DNA of 64,000 nt. It comes from an uncultured Armatimonadota bacterium (lineage in GTDB: Bacteria; Armatimonadota; Fimbriimonadia; Fimbriimonadales; Fimbriimonadaceae). A program made the position numbers and the translations under genes. Below the pieces are notes generated by a model that was not told the DNA's origin, searched no databases, and worked only from the letters and a program-made list of their open reading frames with translations. The stretch's first letter is position 1; the number at the start of each line of letters is the position of its first letter. This document shows, piece after piece, positions 53,160 through 62,460 of the stretch. The stretch spans positions 55,999 to 119,998 of the forward strand of contig CAIUHP010000068.1 in assembly GCA_903899015.1 (NCBI GenBank). The letters are read 5' to 3'.

Positions 53160-54275
53160 CTAAGGAGTCAATGAAGGTTTTGCTGGTCCTTGAATAACCG
53201 CTTTGAATTCAGGTCTGCTGAGCTCTTGCGCAAGATTGGTGCTCGTCGCCACCGCAATGGCTTTGTGGTTGATGAAGAGGATATACGTTGGAGTTTGCTT
53301 CACTCCGTACTGTTCTCCAAGGTCCATTTCGGCTTTTACCGATGCTCGTGCTTGTTCTTCGGTTCTCAGGTTGCCGACGCTATTTGATTTGAAGATCGCC
53401 TTTAGATCGGCTTCGCTTGGCTTTGTTTCGGATTCATAAACTTGGCCGATGAACGTCCAAAAGTGTAGTTTGTCCAGGCGCTCACTCATGATTGCCGCCG
53501 GCTTCGATAGCTCATGTCCTGCTTCTTTGGTGAGGGGAAAGTGATTGAACAGGATCGAAACCTTACTTGGAAATTTCTCTCTGAAGCGCAAGACCCTTTG
53601 ATGCATTTCTCGGCAAGCGGGACACATTAAGTCTCCAAATTCGGCGATTGTAATCGGCGCACTTTCCGATCCGAGTAAATGAGCATTTTGGGCGATGTCG
53701 TCGTAGGACGCTAGATCCAATCGTACGGAACCTAAACCGATATCGTGTCTTGTGTGTGGGCCCACGATGGCGATCGCTGCGACCACAAGAACTGGAGGTG
53801 TGCACCACCCCATTGTAGATACTGCTTTGATCGAAGGAGATTCCTCTACCGGTGCCCTTAGTAAAAGGGTGTGCAGTAAGGTCGACGCTAGCATCATCGT
53901 TCCCGAAGCAATACACCACGCACAAGTAGCATGTATGTGGAGCATGGAGTATGCAAGGAGTCCGATACTGGTTAGCAGACCCGCTCCCGAGACGAAGGTG
54001 CCCAAGAGGAGGTTAAAACGATATTTGCTATGCCCAATTCCGCTTGAACGCAAGAATGCAAGTGCAACCACGAAAGCGTAAGCAAGCATCCCAAATCCAG
54101 AAATTGGAACTCCCAAGAATTGAGAACTAGGATCGTGAGCTACTTGCTCACATCCAGACCCCCCACCGCATGGGAGAGGAACATTTGAAGTATGCGCAAA
54201 GGTTAGGGCGGCGGCGATGGCGAACCCTGCAGAACCAACACAAAGGGTAAGTCGGTTAAGGAGAGGTGAAGTCAT
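53160..54275 (-). CDS. VKOR-DsbA disulfide-bond-forming fusion
   Basis: The first 160 residues are a vitamin K epoxide reductase domain with four or five membrane helices: the loop Cys pair in LPCGGGSGCEQVAHD, GVPISGFGMLAYAF, and the quinone-side CxxC in HATCAWCIASGT. A periplasmic DsbA/thioredoxin domain follows, with CPAC in DLMCPACREMHQRV and the cis-Pro loop VKQTPTYILF. The protein oxidises cysteines in exported proteins and passes electrons to quinones. It starts 11 bp after the stop of the PilP-like gene in the same direction, so it belongs to the pilus operon, whose pilins and PilX-like protein are rich in cysteines. Confidence 0.93.
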   Translation of the reverse strand: MTSPLLNRLTLCVGSAGFAIAAALTFAHTSNVPLPCGGGSGCEQVAHDPSSQFLGVPISGFGMLAYAFVVALAFLRSSGIGHSKYRFNLLLGTFVSGAGLLTSIGLLAYSMLHIHATCAWCIASGTMMLASTLLHTLLLRAPVEESPSIKAVSTMGWCTPPVLVVAAIAIVGPHTRHDIGLGSVRLDLASYDDIAQNAHLLGSESAPITIAEFGDLMCPACREMHQRVLRFREKFPSKVSILFNHFPLTKEAGHELSKPAAIMSERLDKLHFWTFIGQVYESETKPSEADLKAIFKSNSVGNLRTEEQARASVKAEMDLGEQYGVKQTPTYILFINHKAIAVATSTNLAQELSRPEFKAVIQGPAKPSLTP

Positions 54276-54286
54276 TGTGATTCCAA

Positions 54287-54976
54287 TTAGCCCATTGGAA
54301 TATCCATTTTGATCGTTCGAGTTAACAAGCCCTGACTGACGGTTACCTGAATACCGGACACCGAAATGAGTTTGAACCCATTCGCAAAGGTTTCACCTTG
54401 AGTAACCACGTAGGTCTTTCCGTTCATTCGTATGACAGCAACGGCACGAGCACCTGTCAGAATACCGGTCACTTGCATGTCAGGAATCGTGTCGCTGACG
54501 ACTTCCATTCCGGGAATGTTTCCAGCCACCGGTAATGCTCCACCCTTACCTGCCGGTGGTAGCACATCTGTCTGGGTGGGTTGTGTTATAGGGGGAACCG
54601 GCTTAGGTTTGACGATGTCAGGGTTGGTACCCGTGTCAGGTTTTTGTCCCTTGCCTTCAAAGGCTCTAAAGGGATTATTTTGCGAACCCTTTGTTGGTTG
54701 AATAACAATTGGTTTCTCAGTATCTCCCTTGGCACCTGGACCAGGCCCCGTACCAATGGTGATGTTAGTAGATCCTCCGGCAGCACCGGTATCGGCAGGA
54801 GGTGGTGCGGCATTTGCGCCACTACCGGATATAGCTACCGTCGATTGCGCGGGTTGAGGTACTTCACCTCCACCTAACGCCGATTTCATTCTTATGAAGA
54901 CAAGGCTAAACACGACAACGACGCCAACGACTAAGCCGATGGCCTTTGGTTTATCCTCTGGCCGCATGGCCTTCAA
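54287..54976 (-). CDS. PilP-like pilus assembly protein
   Basis: A single N-terminal helix (AIGLVVGVVVVFSLVFIRM) precedes a long Gly/Pro/Thr-rich linker and a compact C-terminal beta domain (MQVTGILTGARAVAVIRM, GKTYVVTQGETFANGFKL, ISGIQVTV-like VSGIQVTVSQGLLTR). This resembles the small HR-type domain of PilP/GspC, which contacts the secretin. Two starts are possible: TTG 54976 and ATG 54967. It follows the secretin gene by two bases. PilP family membership is inferred from position and shape, not strong identity. Confidence 0.7.
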   Translation of the reverse strand: MKAMRPEDKPKAIGLVVGVVVVFSLVFIRMKSALGGGEVPQPAQSTVAISGSGANAAPPPADTGAAGGSTNITIGTGPGPGAKGDTEKPIVIQPTKGSQNNPFRAFEGKGQKPDTGTNPDIVKPKPVPPITQPTQTDVLPPAGKGGALPVAGNIPGMEVVSDTIPDMQVTGILTGARAVAVIRMNGKTYVVTQGETFANGFKLISVSGIQVTVSQGLLTRTIKMDIPMG

Positions 54977-54978
54977 GG

Positions 54979-56886
54979 CTAAGATCCCTCCGGCTTCGTA
55001 TCCTTAACGATGTGAGTAGTAATGCTTACAACGATATCGGTTCGAGAGTGACTATGATTTCTGGAGCGGAACAACTGACCGATAAGTGGAAGTTGGGATA
55101 AGCCAGGCACTGAGGTGATCGTGGTACTGTCTTGATCTTGGATGAGCCCGCCAAGGACGATTGTTTCTCCATCTTTAACGATAACGGTGGTGTCAGCTTC
55201 TCTTTGTGATGTTTGAGGAACGCCGTTAGCGTCCACTGAACTCACGGATGAGATAACCGGATTGACGTGCATCGTCACCGTTCCATCGGGGCTGATTTTT
55301 GGACTGATTAACAGAATGATTCCAACCGGGAACTGGGCAATGGATTGGCTCGCAGCACCCAGGGCACCTGCCCCTTGAAGTTCGAGCGAAATCGTGTTTC
55401 CAATGAATACCGATGCTTGATCGTTATCGATGACTTGCAGGCTGGGCTTGGCGAGGATCTTGGCTTTCTGACGCGAAACGAGGGCCGAGATGGCTGCCTG
55501 GAAACTTAGTGGTTGAATGCTAACCTGACCGATTCCTACTGGCCTAGTGACTGGGTTCGTAATCGTCGATCCACCCGTTGCCGTCTTTGAGAGGCCCGTT
55601 CCACTCGGTACTCCAAAGAAGTTTAGGGGAGAGAATGTATAGCCTAATCCCAGTTGTTCCGCATCCGTTGGAGATGTTTCAAGAACATTAACTTCGACCA
55701 CGCATTGACGTGGTTTTACGTCAAGCTCAGCAATCATCTTGGCTGCTTTGTCTACATCAGGTTTACGGCCTTTAAGGACGATGGATTTCGCTCGATCCCC
55801 TGGTCTTTGACCGTTAAGGCCAACTGATCCGCTAGCACCGGCGCCGCCTGCGGCTGTTCCACCAGCGGCACCTCCACCAGCACCTCCTCCGGCTGCTCCA
55901 GCTCCGCCAGAAGCACCGCCGGCTCCAGCTGCTCCGCCTCCAGATCCTTGTGAACTCGAGATTGAAGTTCCAATTGGACTAAAGGACGGTCGTGTGGGGC
56001 TGATCTGCTCTGGTCCGTTGAATACATCAATCTCGGGAGCGACCTTCTTCAAGAACTCAACCGCGCTAGGTGCACTCAGGTACTTCAAGGTATAGGCACT
56101 ATAGAAAACGTTCGTTCCAGCGGCACCTTCTGGCGGTGTATCTAGCTGTTCAAGAACTTTCTTGGCTTCGTTAACGACGTCTTCTGGACCTACAAGGCCG
56201 ATGGCACCATGTCCTTCAGGAGCCCATCGGTTAGGAGTTGCACCTTGAGATCCATTGTTCTGAGCAGCAGGTGCCTTGGACGATTCCGTGTTGGTTACTA
56301 CAAGAGTGGGGAAGAACCCTTTGATCAGTGGGACGGCTTCTTCCGCCGCCATTTGATGCATGATGATGATTTCCCGAACGTTCTTACTGATTGCAGGAGG
56401 CCTTACGGAACGGATGATTGCGATCGCGTCCTGTACATCTTCATTAACGGCATTCAAGATGATACGATCACCGTTCGCTTGAGCCGACACGGTTGGCATT
56501 GCCGCTTGCAGACGTTGAACGATCATTTCTGCGGTGCCCATTTCTACTGCATAGGTTGTTGTATGCATGTAAGGAGCAAGCGCGTCTCGAATAGTGCTAG
56601 GGGAAGACACTACGAAGATAGAACCAACTTTCTTGTAGATAAGACCGGCCGACGAACTCACGCTCTTAACGGCTTCTTCAGTGGTGTTCACCGAGAGCTT
56701 CATCGTGATCGGAATTTTTGTCTTATTCGCATATACGATGTTAGCGCCCGTTCGCATGCTTATGGCCATGAGTGCCAAAGAAGCATCCGTGTCGGTAAAC
56801 ACCATCGTAATGAGACGGCTTGCACTTTGTTGAGCAAGCGTTACACCGGTCAGTGCAATAAATGCGAGAAGTGTAGTTTTTTTCAT
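54979..56886 (-). CDS. pilQ: Type IV pilus secretin PilQ/GspD
   Basis: ATG 56886 gives a signal peptide (MKKTTLLAFIALTGVTLAQ); the frame open to 56931 does not. N-terminal secretin_N domains (AEMIVQRLQAAMPTVSAQAN; TYALKYLS-like YTLKYLSAPSAVEFLKKV) lead to the secretin channel: KAKILAKPSLQVIDNDQASV, ISPKISPDGTVTMHVNPVI, ETIVLGGLIQDQDSTT and VPGLSQLPLIGQLFRSR. A long Gly/Ala-rich insert (bases about 55790-55940) sits between the N and C domains. It forms the outer-membrane pore for the pilus, implying a diderm envelope. Confidence 0.93.
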   Translation of the reverse strand: MKKTTLLAFIALTGVTLAQQSASRLITMVFTDTDASLALMAISMRTGANIVYANKTKIPITMKLSVNTTEEAVKSVSSSAGLIYKKVGSIFVVSSPSTIRDALAPYMHTTTYAVEMGTAEMIVQRLQAAMPTVSAQANGDRIILNAVNEDVQDAIAIIRSVRPPAISKNVREIIIMHQMAAEEAVPLIKGFFPTLVVTNTESSKAPAAQNNGSQGATPNRWAPEGHGAIGLVGPEDVVNEAKKVLEQLDTPPEGAAGTNVFYSAYTLKYLSAPSAVEFLKKVAPEIDVFNGPEQISPTRPSFSPIGTSISSSQGSGGGAAGAGGASGGAGAAGGGAGGGAAGGTAAGGAGASGSVGLNGQRPGDRAKSIVLKGRKPDVDKAAKMIAELDVKPRQCVVEVNVLETSPTDAEQLGLGYTFSPLNFFGVPSGTGLSKTATGGSTITNPVTRPVGIGQVSIQPLSFQAAISALVSRQKAKILAKPSLQVIDNDQASVFIGNTISLELQGAGALGAASQSIAQFPVGIILLISPKISPDGTVTMHVNPVISSVSSVDANGVPQTSQREADTTVIVKDGETIVLGGLIQDQDSTTITSVPGLSQLPLIGQLFRSRNHSHSRTDIVVSITTHIVKDTKPEGS

Positions 56887-57038
56887 GACCGTGCGCGAAT
56901 TTCCATATTCAAAGACACTCAAAAAGCCCAAGCAGAAGCGCTTTAACGCCCAATTGAGCGATAAACCCTTAATTTAGAGACGAATTCGAAGCAAGAACGA
57001 TTCCGATTAAGCTTCAAACATAAAAATAGTAGAGAAAT

Positions 57039-57611
57039 TTACTTAGGTTTATTTGGGTCATCTGCCCCAGGTTTTGGCAAGACATAACGACCGACCGTCA
57101 TGACAAGAACATTTCCATCTGCAGTTCGCTTCCAGGTGAGGTTGCTCAGCGTATACAGGCGATCAGATGCTTCAAATTCGCCAATAAGTTCTCTTAGGCC
57201 AACATAGGGTCCTGACAAACTCAAGATAACACTTACTTTGCGAATGCCTTTCAGCATTGCGATCATTTTTGCATCTTGGTCGGGAGCTGGGCGCTCCTTG
57301 CCGTATTCCGAAATTTGGCTCGTCCAGTTTTGCAGAGTTACGTTATGAGCCATTGCCCGGGTTCGTAAGAAAGCCATGAACTGAGGCTCTTCATCCGGTA
57401 CATCGGGAACCGCTGCATATCGTCGCAATTTCGGCGCGTTGTCGGTGTCCTTCTTGTCTCTTACTGCGTCTTCAAGGTCTCGGTTGGCTTGGTCACATGC
57501 TGCACTTGTCGCCCGGATCGCGGCATTTTGTGAGAAGACAATGTAGCATGCGATTGCCATGCATAAAATGGGGAACCCCCAGCCAAGTACGCGCAGTGGA
57601 TCGGACTTCAT
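57039..57611 (-). CDS. pilO: PilO-like pilus assembly protein
   Basis: The 190-residue protein has one membrane helix (LGWGFPILCMAIACYIVFS) followed by a coiled coil (AACDQANRDLEDAVRDKKD) and a ferredoxin-like domain (KVSVILSLSGPYVGLREL). This is the PilO layout. Its ATG overlaps the PilM-PilN stop (ATGA). A 152-bp gap to the secretin start contains no other feature that I can name. Confidence 0.82.
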   Translation of the reverse strand: MKSDPLRVLGWGFPILCMAIACYIVFSQNAAIRATSAACDQANRDLEDAVRDKKDTDNAPKLRRYAAVPDVPDEEPQFMAFLRTRAMAHNVTLQNWTSQISEYGKERPAPDQDAKMIAMLKGIRKVSVILSLSGPYVGLRELIGEFEASDRLYTLSNLTWKRTADGNVLVMTVGRYVLPKPGADDPNKPK

Positions 57612-59311
57612 TTCTTCTTACCTACTTCCACGATTTTAGGTGCTTCCGTCGTTTTTGTTGGCTCAGCAGGTTTGACATCTTCAGGGAAGGCGAGTCTATC
57701 GATAGAAACGGTTTTTCCTCGGAATTGGAATGCGACACCATAACCAACTTCTTCTGGAAGTTGGTTGAAGGAGATCGTTTGCAAGTCCTTTATGACCGGA
57801 CAATGTTGCAGGGTTTCAAGGGTTGTGATGAGAGATTGCTGATTGACGGCCTCGCCAGAGATCAGAACTGTTAGATCAGGTAACACCGTAACCTGAGAAA
57901 GGCCTGTGGCCGAGTTTAGGTTATTCGCAATGTAATCCATCATCGCCGTTAAGGGGACACCTTCGTGGCGTAGTCCCTTGAATTGCATTGCTTCTCGAGC
58001 ACGTTGTTCTTTCTCTTTGTCGGTGGTTTGGCGGATCAGTGTCATTTGATCGTGCTTCTGCTTGATATCCGCCTCAAGAGTCGCGATTTGTCTACTGTAA
58101 AGTGAATATCCCAATCCACCCAAGAGGATTGCAATGAGAGAGGTTACGATTGATCCTCGAAAGTTCCGCTTGGTTTCAGCCTTTTGAACCGTAATTCGCT
58201 CTTTCGTAAATAGGTCAATGCGGGGTACTCGGGAAAGAACTTGGCCCTGTGTTGCAAGTCCATAAGCTGCGGCATAAATGGGGCCTGCTCCGGAAAGGAT
58301 CTCCGTTGTTGCTTCAGTATTGTCGCCCGGTCCGGTGGGAGGCTGAACAATTTCTACCGTTACGCCGAGCCGTTGACTCAGTTCTTCGGCAAGAGGTGCC
58401 AACCGTGAGTCGTCTATCGCAATTAAAATCCGGTCGCCAATTCCGACCGTTGGGAATTCTCGTTGATAGTAGTCGAGAGTTCGTTGAACCTCGATCGAAA
58501 GGTTGTCAACCGCCTGATAATTCAATTCAGGTTCGTAGGACTCTTCCTTGTCGGAATCATCTTCGAAGATATCTCGATTGGGGTCTACGTAGCCGTAATC
58601 GCTCTTAACCTGAGCATTTAAGAGCATTGCTCTTGATCCGACATCGACCCGGCGATAGGCAACGAGATTCCCTTTGTAGGAGATCGCTATGTCGGTATTG
58701 GCTGGATTGATCATCAAGCCGAATGCGCTTGAGGCTTGCGCTGCTGAAACCATTAATGCTCGGTACATTCCGTACTGAGTAGGTTCAATTGCGTCAATCG
58801 TTATGTTAGCTTCGTGAGTCGCTTCGCGAAGATTGACGATGATGTCTTCTTCGAGAGCCACGATAGTTACATTAACCGGCTTTACATCTGATGGATCTGG
58901 GTTTTGATCGGCTTCTACGTTACGGGGAGGTGGAAAGAGCCGCAAGTAGGCGTGGGTACCTCCGTCGGTCTTAACGATTCCGTAGTGCTCAACTTCGCCG
59001 GTGACAATGGTTGAAAGATCGCTGTCTGGAACAGGAGGAACCGGAAGAGTCCGAAGAGTGGTGGTATCTCCCATGACTCCAATGACGGCTCGGCTCGCCG
59101 AGCCGATGTCCATCGAGTTCATGAGCAGGCGAAGCGCGATTGCAACCGAAGCTGGCTGCATGACCTTGCCTCGAACAATACCACCCGCCGGCATGGGTGC
59201 TCGCCCTACCTTCGTGATAGTGGCTTTATTGGCTCTCCCTTTAATTTGAACAACACGAATTTCATGTTCGTGCAGGTCAATTCCAAGGAGAGTTGCGTCT
59301 TTTCGAGCCAT
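57608..59311 (-). CDS. PilM-PilN fusion
   Basis: Residues about 1-365 form the actin-like PilM ATPase fold: LLGIDLHEHEIRVVQIKG, VAYRRVDVGSRAML, IEVQRTLDYYQREFP and GPIYAAAYGLATQG. After IDLFTKERI comes a membrane helix (SIVTSLIAILLGGLGYSLY), then a coiled coil and a ferredoxin-like domain (LTVLISGEAVNQQSLIT), which is PilN. In Pseudomonas and Thermus these are two genes; here one polypeptide of 567 residues. It links the cytoplasmic ring to PilO and the secretin. Confidence 0.9.
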   Translation of the reverse strand: MARKDATLLGIDLHEHEIRVVQIKGRANKATITKVGRAPMPAGGIVRGKVMQPASVAIALRLLMNSMDIGSASRAVIGVMGDTTTLRTLPVPPVPDSDLSTIVTGEVEHYGIVKTDGGTHAYLRLFPPPRNVEADQNPDPSDVKPVNVTIVALEEDIIVNLREATHEANITIDAIEPTQYGMYRALMVSAAQASSAFGLMINPANTDIAISYKGNLVAYRRVDVGSRAMLLNAQVKSDYGYVDPNRDIFEDDSDKEESYEPELNYQAVDNLSIEVQRTLDYYQREFPTVGIGDRILIAIDDSRLAPLAEELSQRLGVTVEIVQPPTGPGDNTEATTEILSGAGPIYAAAYGLATQGQVLSRVPRIDLFTKERITVQKAETKRNFRGSIVTSLIAILLGGLGYSLYSRQIATLEADIKQKHDQMTLIRQTTDKEKEQRAREAMQFKGLRHEGVPLTAMMDYIANNLNSATGLSQVTVLPDLTVLISGEAVNQQSLITTLETLQHCPVIKDLQTISFNQLPEEVGYGVAFQFRGKTVSIDRLAFPEDVKPAEPTKTTEAPKIVEVGKKK

Positions 59312-59343
59312 TATCTAATCGCGACAAAGGTCGCTTATTCCAA

Positions 59344-59910
59344 TTATCTATTACGTAGTGAGACTAAGGTCGAATAGGTGCTCGTTGCGTTATCACCTGC
59401 AGATTCGTTCTTCGTAATAGAAACGACGATTCCAACTGCAATAAGACTCGAAATTGTTGAGTTTGTTGGCGTAAATGTCGTCATTGCACTCGTGTAATAG
59501 GTGGAAGACGTGTAATACGTAAGCGTCATTGACGCGCCGGTATAAATGGTAGTTGGCGTTCCAGACCCCACCGTCATTTGAAAGTTGCCGTTATTAACTG
59601 CGTAAGTAACAAAACCCAGAACTCCGCTCGAATCGCGTGTGTAGAGTTTGCAACTTGTAGCCGTTGCATCTTGTACGTTAGCTCCGACAACACAACCTGA
59701 GTCAGTTGAAGCACACAGAGCTGCTCCTCGAAAAGCATTGCAGAGAGTAGTCGCCATTTGTTGGGCTTGCGCTTGGGATGAGGACATTCCCACACTCGCT
59801 CCCTGTGACTTCCACATGCTAATAAAAGTGGTTAGGATCGCGGACATGACTAAGCCAATGACGAGCACTGCAACGAGTAGCTCAATCATCGTATAGCCGC
59901 GTCGCTTCAC
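59344..59910 (-). CDS. Prepilin (PilW-type minor pilin)
   Basis: The class III signal RRGYTMIELLVAVLVIGLVM has Glu5 after the G/Y processing point and an N-methylation helix. The 188-residue length and Ser/Thr-rich body with CVVG, TSCKLY fit PilW-like minor pilins. GTG 59910 overlaps the preceding prepilin stop (GTGA). Confidence 0.85.
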   Translation of the reverse strand: MKRRGYTMIELLVAVLVIGLVMSAILTTFISMWKSQGASVGMSSSQAQAQQMATTLCNAFRGAALCASTDSGCVVGANVQDATATSCKLYTRDSSGVLGFVTYAVNNGNFQMTVGSGTPTTIYTGASMTLTYYTSSTYYTSAMTTFTPTNSTISSLIAVGIVVSITKNESAGDNATSTYSTLVSLRNR

Positions 59911-60422
59911 ATTCCTCCAGCGATGATATTGGTCGCCATTTGAAGGATTGTTGTGCCGTCTGACATTCTCGTGGGAGTGACGACGATCGTCCGCAAAGTT
60001 GAATTCTGAATGGTATAGGACGTGCCTGAGCCAACTTGGACGCCCGAATCTGTAATTGTTACAGATACTGAGAAGTATGCTCCTGTCGCAGAACTACTGG
60101 CAACCTGAGCTCCGCCAAAACTGTAGTAGCCGGTGCCGCCACTCGTCCATCCAGTTGTTGGAAGATAGGCTCCAGTCCAAGTACCCAACTGGGTGCTCGA
60201 ATTATATGTGCCGGTAGGCAAGTTCAAGGGGCCGTAAACTTTAGCCGTTTCAAGTACGGCTCGGTCGATCTCCTCCGCGGATGTTAACTCTGTGATCACC
60301 TTGCTTTGCTTGAATGTGGTGGACCATGAAGAAAACATGGCCACAACCGCAACTGCGAGGATCAGCGCCGCGATCAACGCTTCGATCAAAGAGAATCCAC
60401 GGAGGGATCGACGACGATTCAT
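59907..60422 (-). CDS. Prepilin (PilV-type minor pilin)
   Basis: A type III signal (RRSLRGFSLIEALIAALILAVA) with Glu5 after the cleaved Gly precedes a 150-residue beta-rich body. The PilV assignment is by position next to the PilX-like and PilW-like genes. Its ATG shares one base with the preceding stop (TAATG). Confidence 0.82.
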   Translation of the reverse strand: MNRRRSLRGFSLIEALIAALILAVAVVAMFSSWSTTFKQSKVITELTSAEEIDRAVLETAKVYGPLNLPTGTYNSSTQLGTWTGAYLPTTGWTSGGTGYYSFGGAQVASSSATGAYFSVSVTITDSGVQVGSGTSYTIQNSTLRTIVVTPTRMSDGTTILQMATNIIAGGM

Positions 60423-62065
60423 TACTTCTTACACCAACTCAGGATCTTTCCACCTGAACATGGGTCAGAGTTGCAGTAATTGGATGCCTTATAGTTGAGA
60501 GTACAGCCGCCCTCGCACTTTAGCTTGTCTGTGAGACAGGATCCAGTGATCTTGGCGCAACCGCTTGATCGACTCGTCTGTCCGCATAGGTGAACCTGAC
60601 AACCAGTCTTTGTCGAGTCACTACTTGGGTTGGATTGGCAACCATTACCGGTCGAAGCTGGGATTTGGTCTGGCTGCTTGGAGCAAGCATAGACTCCGCA
60701 GTGATACTCGAAGTCGTCATTGCGAGTGTTGCCCTGCCAGTCATTGCAACCCGAGGGGCGCTTGAATTGGCACTCATGACCGTCTTTGCCGAAGTACATT
60801 CGGAATCGGCCACAATCAGCGTCCGTCTCGCCAGCAGCTAAAGTGTTGGTAATCGGAAGCTGGATGCAATCGTCAGTGACGCTTGATCCTTTATCGTAGA
60901 TCCAGAATCGAATCTGACCAGGTGTTCCGCCGCTTGCATAAGCCTGCGTGTCTGCGATCATTTCGCAGCTTGCGTCATAGGCTAGCTGGACGCTTGAGAA
61001 GTAGTAGTCGCCTGGCTCGAAGATAAGCGTCTGAACAGAAACCGTCGGATTCTGCCAATCCCAGGACCAATAGTAGCCTGACGAATCGTAGGTTCCAGGT
61101 TTGGTATTGCAGGTATTCCAGTCTGCATTGTTTAAAACAGTTCCGCAACCGCCAACGACCTTAGTGCAGTTTGAAGCTTTGATCGTAGAGTCCGTGGCGT
61201 CTGATCGATAGGTGTAAACCTTGTTTGCGTTATCGCAGTTGCTCTTTCGCCATGTCCATGCATCGTCGTCGCTGTACTCGTTGTGACCGCAAGCTTGCTT
61301 GATGATCTGAGCACAGGTGGGATAGACGTAAGGTTGCTTGCACGATACGAGCGTGCCTCCTGTAGCGACGTGACTTGAAGTGAACTGACCGTTGGAGTAC
61401 GTGCAACCGTTCGCATTGATTGCCTGCGGAGCAGTGAATGTACTACCGGTTCCAGTGGACACCTGACCGTTTATACCTGCGGGCCCGGTTACTACGACGC
61501 TGGCGCTAGGAGCAACCGTGACGCCCGTTGAGTTACCGTTGTAGGAGCCCAGAGCAATCGTGCCATAAAGGTTGAACAGCGAGGTTGTCTGAGTCGAAAC
61601 TTGAACGCGTTGCCAAGTCTTATTGACGTAGCCGCTAGCCGTGATATAGAACGGGCTCGTTACGCCGTCCCAGGCCGTAGTGCCTGCTGCATCGTTACTG
61701 CTGTAAACCCAGAAATTGCCGGATGAGAATCCTGGAACTGTCCCCGATCGACCCTTGATCGCAAAGTTCTCGCCTGGGTACTTGATCGTAACACCAACTG
61801 CAGCGAGTGGCTGAGACGATTTGAGCGAGATCAACGATTGGCCCTGGTTTTGGGCAATGTATTGCAGTTCGGAGTTAATTCCTGCGTCCGCTAGCTGGAG
61901 GGCGACCTCTGCTCGTGCCTGAGACCATCCAAGTTTGCTGGACGTCAGAGTAACGCAAAGACTGGCTCCCAAAAGCATTGCTGTCGCTACAGAGATTAAG
62001 AGAACGGTTATCAGTGCGATACCGGACTCCCTCCGTCGACGAATCCTAATTTGAGATTGTTTCAT
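60422..62065 (-). CDS. PilX-like protein with cysteine-rich C-terminal region
   Basis: The N-terminus RRRRESGIALITVLLISVAT is PilX/GspK-like (no Glu5 but the same helix and basic lead). The 547 residues then carry about 25 cysteines, densest in the last 90 residues (for example TGCQVHLC, KLKCEGGCTLN, SDPCSGGKILSWCKK). Such a Cys-rich body on a minor pilin may be an adhesive or stabilised tip. TAAAAT lies nine bases before the ATG. It heads the operon that continues through prepilins, PilMN, PilO, secretin and PilP-like to VKOR-DsbA. PilX identity rests on the N-terminus and position. Confidence 0.8.
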   Translation of the reverse strand: MKQSQIRIRRRRESGIALITVLLISVATAMLLGASLCVTLTSSKLGWSQARAEVALQLADAGINSELQYIAQNQGQSLISLKSSQPLAAVGVTIKYPGENFAIKGRSGTVPGFSSGNFWVYSSNDAAGTTAWDGVTSPFYITASGYVNKTWQRVQVSTQTTSLFNLYGTIALGSYNGNSTGVTVAPSASVVVTGPAGINGQVSTGTGSTFTAPQAINANGCTYSNGQFTSSHVATGGTLVSCKQPYVYPTCAQIIKQACGHNEYSDDDAWTWRKSNCDNANKVYTYRSDATDSTIKASNCTKVVGGCGTVLNNADWNTCNTKPGTYDSSGYYWSWDWQNPTVSVQTLIFEPGDYYFSSVQLAYDASCEMIADTQAYASGGTPGQIRFWIYDKGSSVTDDCIQLPITNTLAAGETDADCGRFRMYFGKDGHECQFKRPSGCNDWQGNTRNDDFEYHCGVYACSKQPDQIPASTGNGCQSNPSSDSTKTGCQVHLCGQTSRSSGCAKITGSCLTDKLKCEGGCTLNYKASNYCNSDPCSGGKILSWCKK

Positions 62066-62074
62066 TTTGCTTTA

Positions 62075-62080
62075 TTTTAC
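62075..62080 (-). promoter_or_regulatory. Candidate -10 of the pilus assembly operon
   Basis: The minus strand reads TAAAAT nine bases before ATG 62065, with no ribosome binding site between. A near-leaderless message would result. Confidence 0.4.
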
Positions 62081-62110
62081 CTTGGTGGGATTTCAGATAG
62101 TTGTTAGACG

Positions 62111-62122
62111 GTTCATGTGAAC
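62111..62122. promoter_or_regulatory. Dyad GTTCA-TG-TGAAC upstream of pilus operon
   Basis: A 12-base symmetric sequence lies 30-45 bases upstream of the TAAAAT box, in the place where a repressor or activator would bind. The binding protein is unknown. Confidence 0.35.
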
Positions 62123-62460
62123 TGCCAAGTTGTCACGCTTTAACGTTTTGTCCGATCAAGCCCAAGAATGCTTTTAGTGTAAGCGAAAAAGTTGAAGACA
62201 CCCAAAGTTAGCTAAGAACTGTGAACCGATTCACCAAATATTCGCCTTCTTCCAGATGCATCCGAACGATTTCTATTTTTCCTACCCGACTTAACCATAT
62301 CCAGCCACCATTTCCAGGTCACACCTTTGCGTGACATTTCTTTACAGGCTTGAGATTAGGTTCAAACTTCATTAAATCCACCGAGACAGAGCTAATCTCG
62401 ACGCCCGATTTTCACAGATTGCGCATAAGCCCATTATCGGCTTACTCAGAGCAGAACTTT

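Larger units (their letters stand above)
62066..62460. other. 395-bp gene-free leader with several inverted repeats
   Basis: No gene is visible. On the minus strand (towards the PilX-like gene) it holds GAGATTAG/CTAATCTC (62352-62359 with 62392-62399), GTCAC-GTGAC near 62319-62336, the dyad at 62111-62122 and the -10 at 62075-62080. A short TAAGCC/GGCTTA hairpin (62426-62444) follows the first pilin gene but lacks a T-run. A structured leader RNA is possible; I could not match a known riboswitch. Confidence 0.4.

Noticed and set aside
56209..56946. Open frame of 245 residues on the plus strand
   Set aside because: Antisense to the secretin gene; Cys/His/Arg-rich shadow sequence without motifs.
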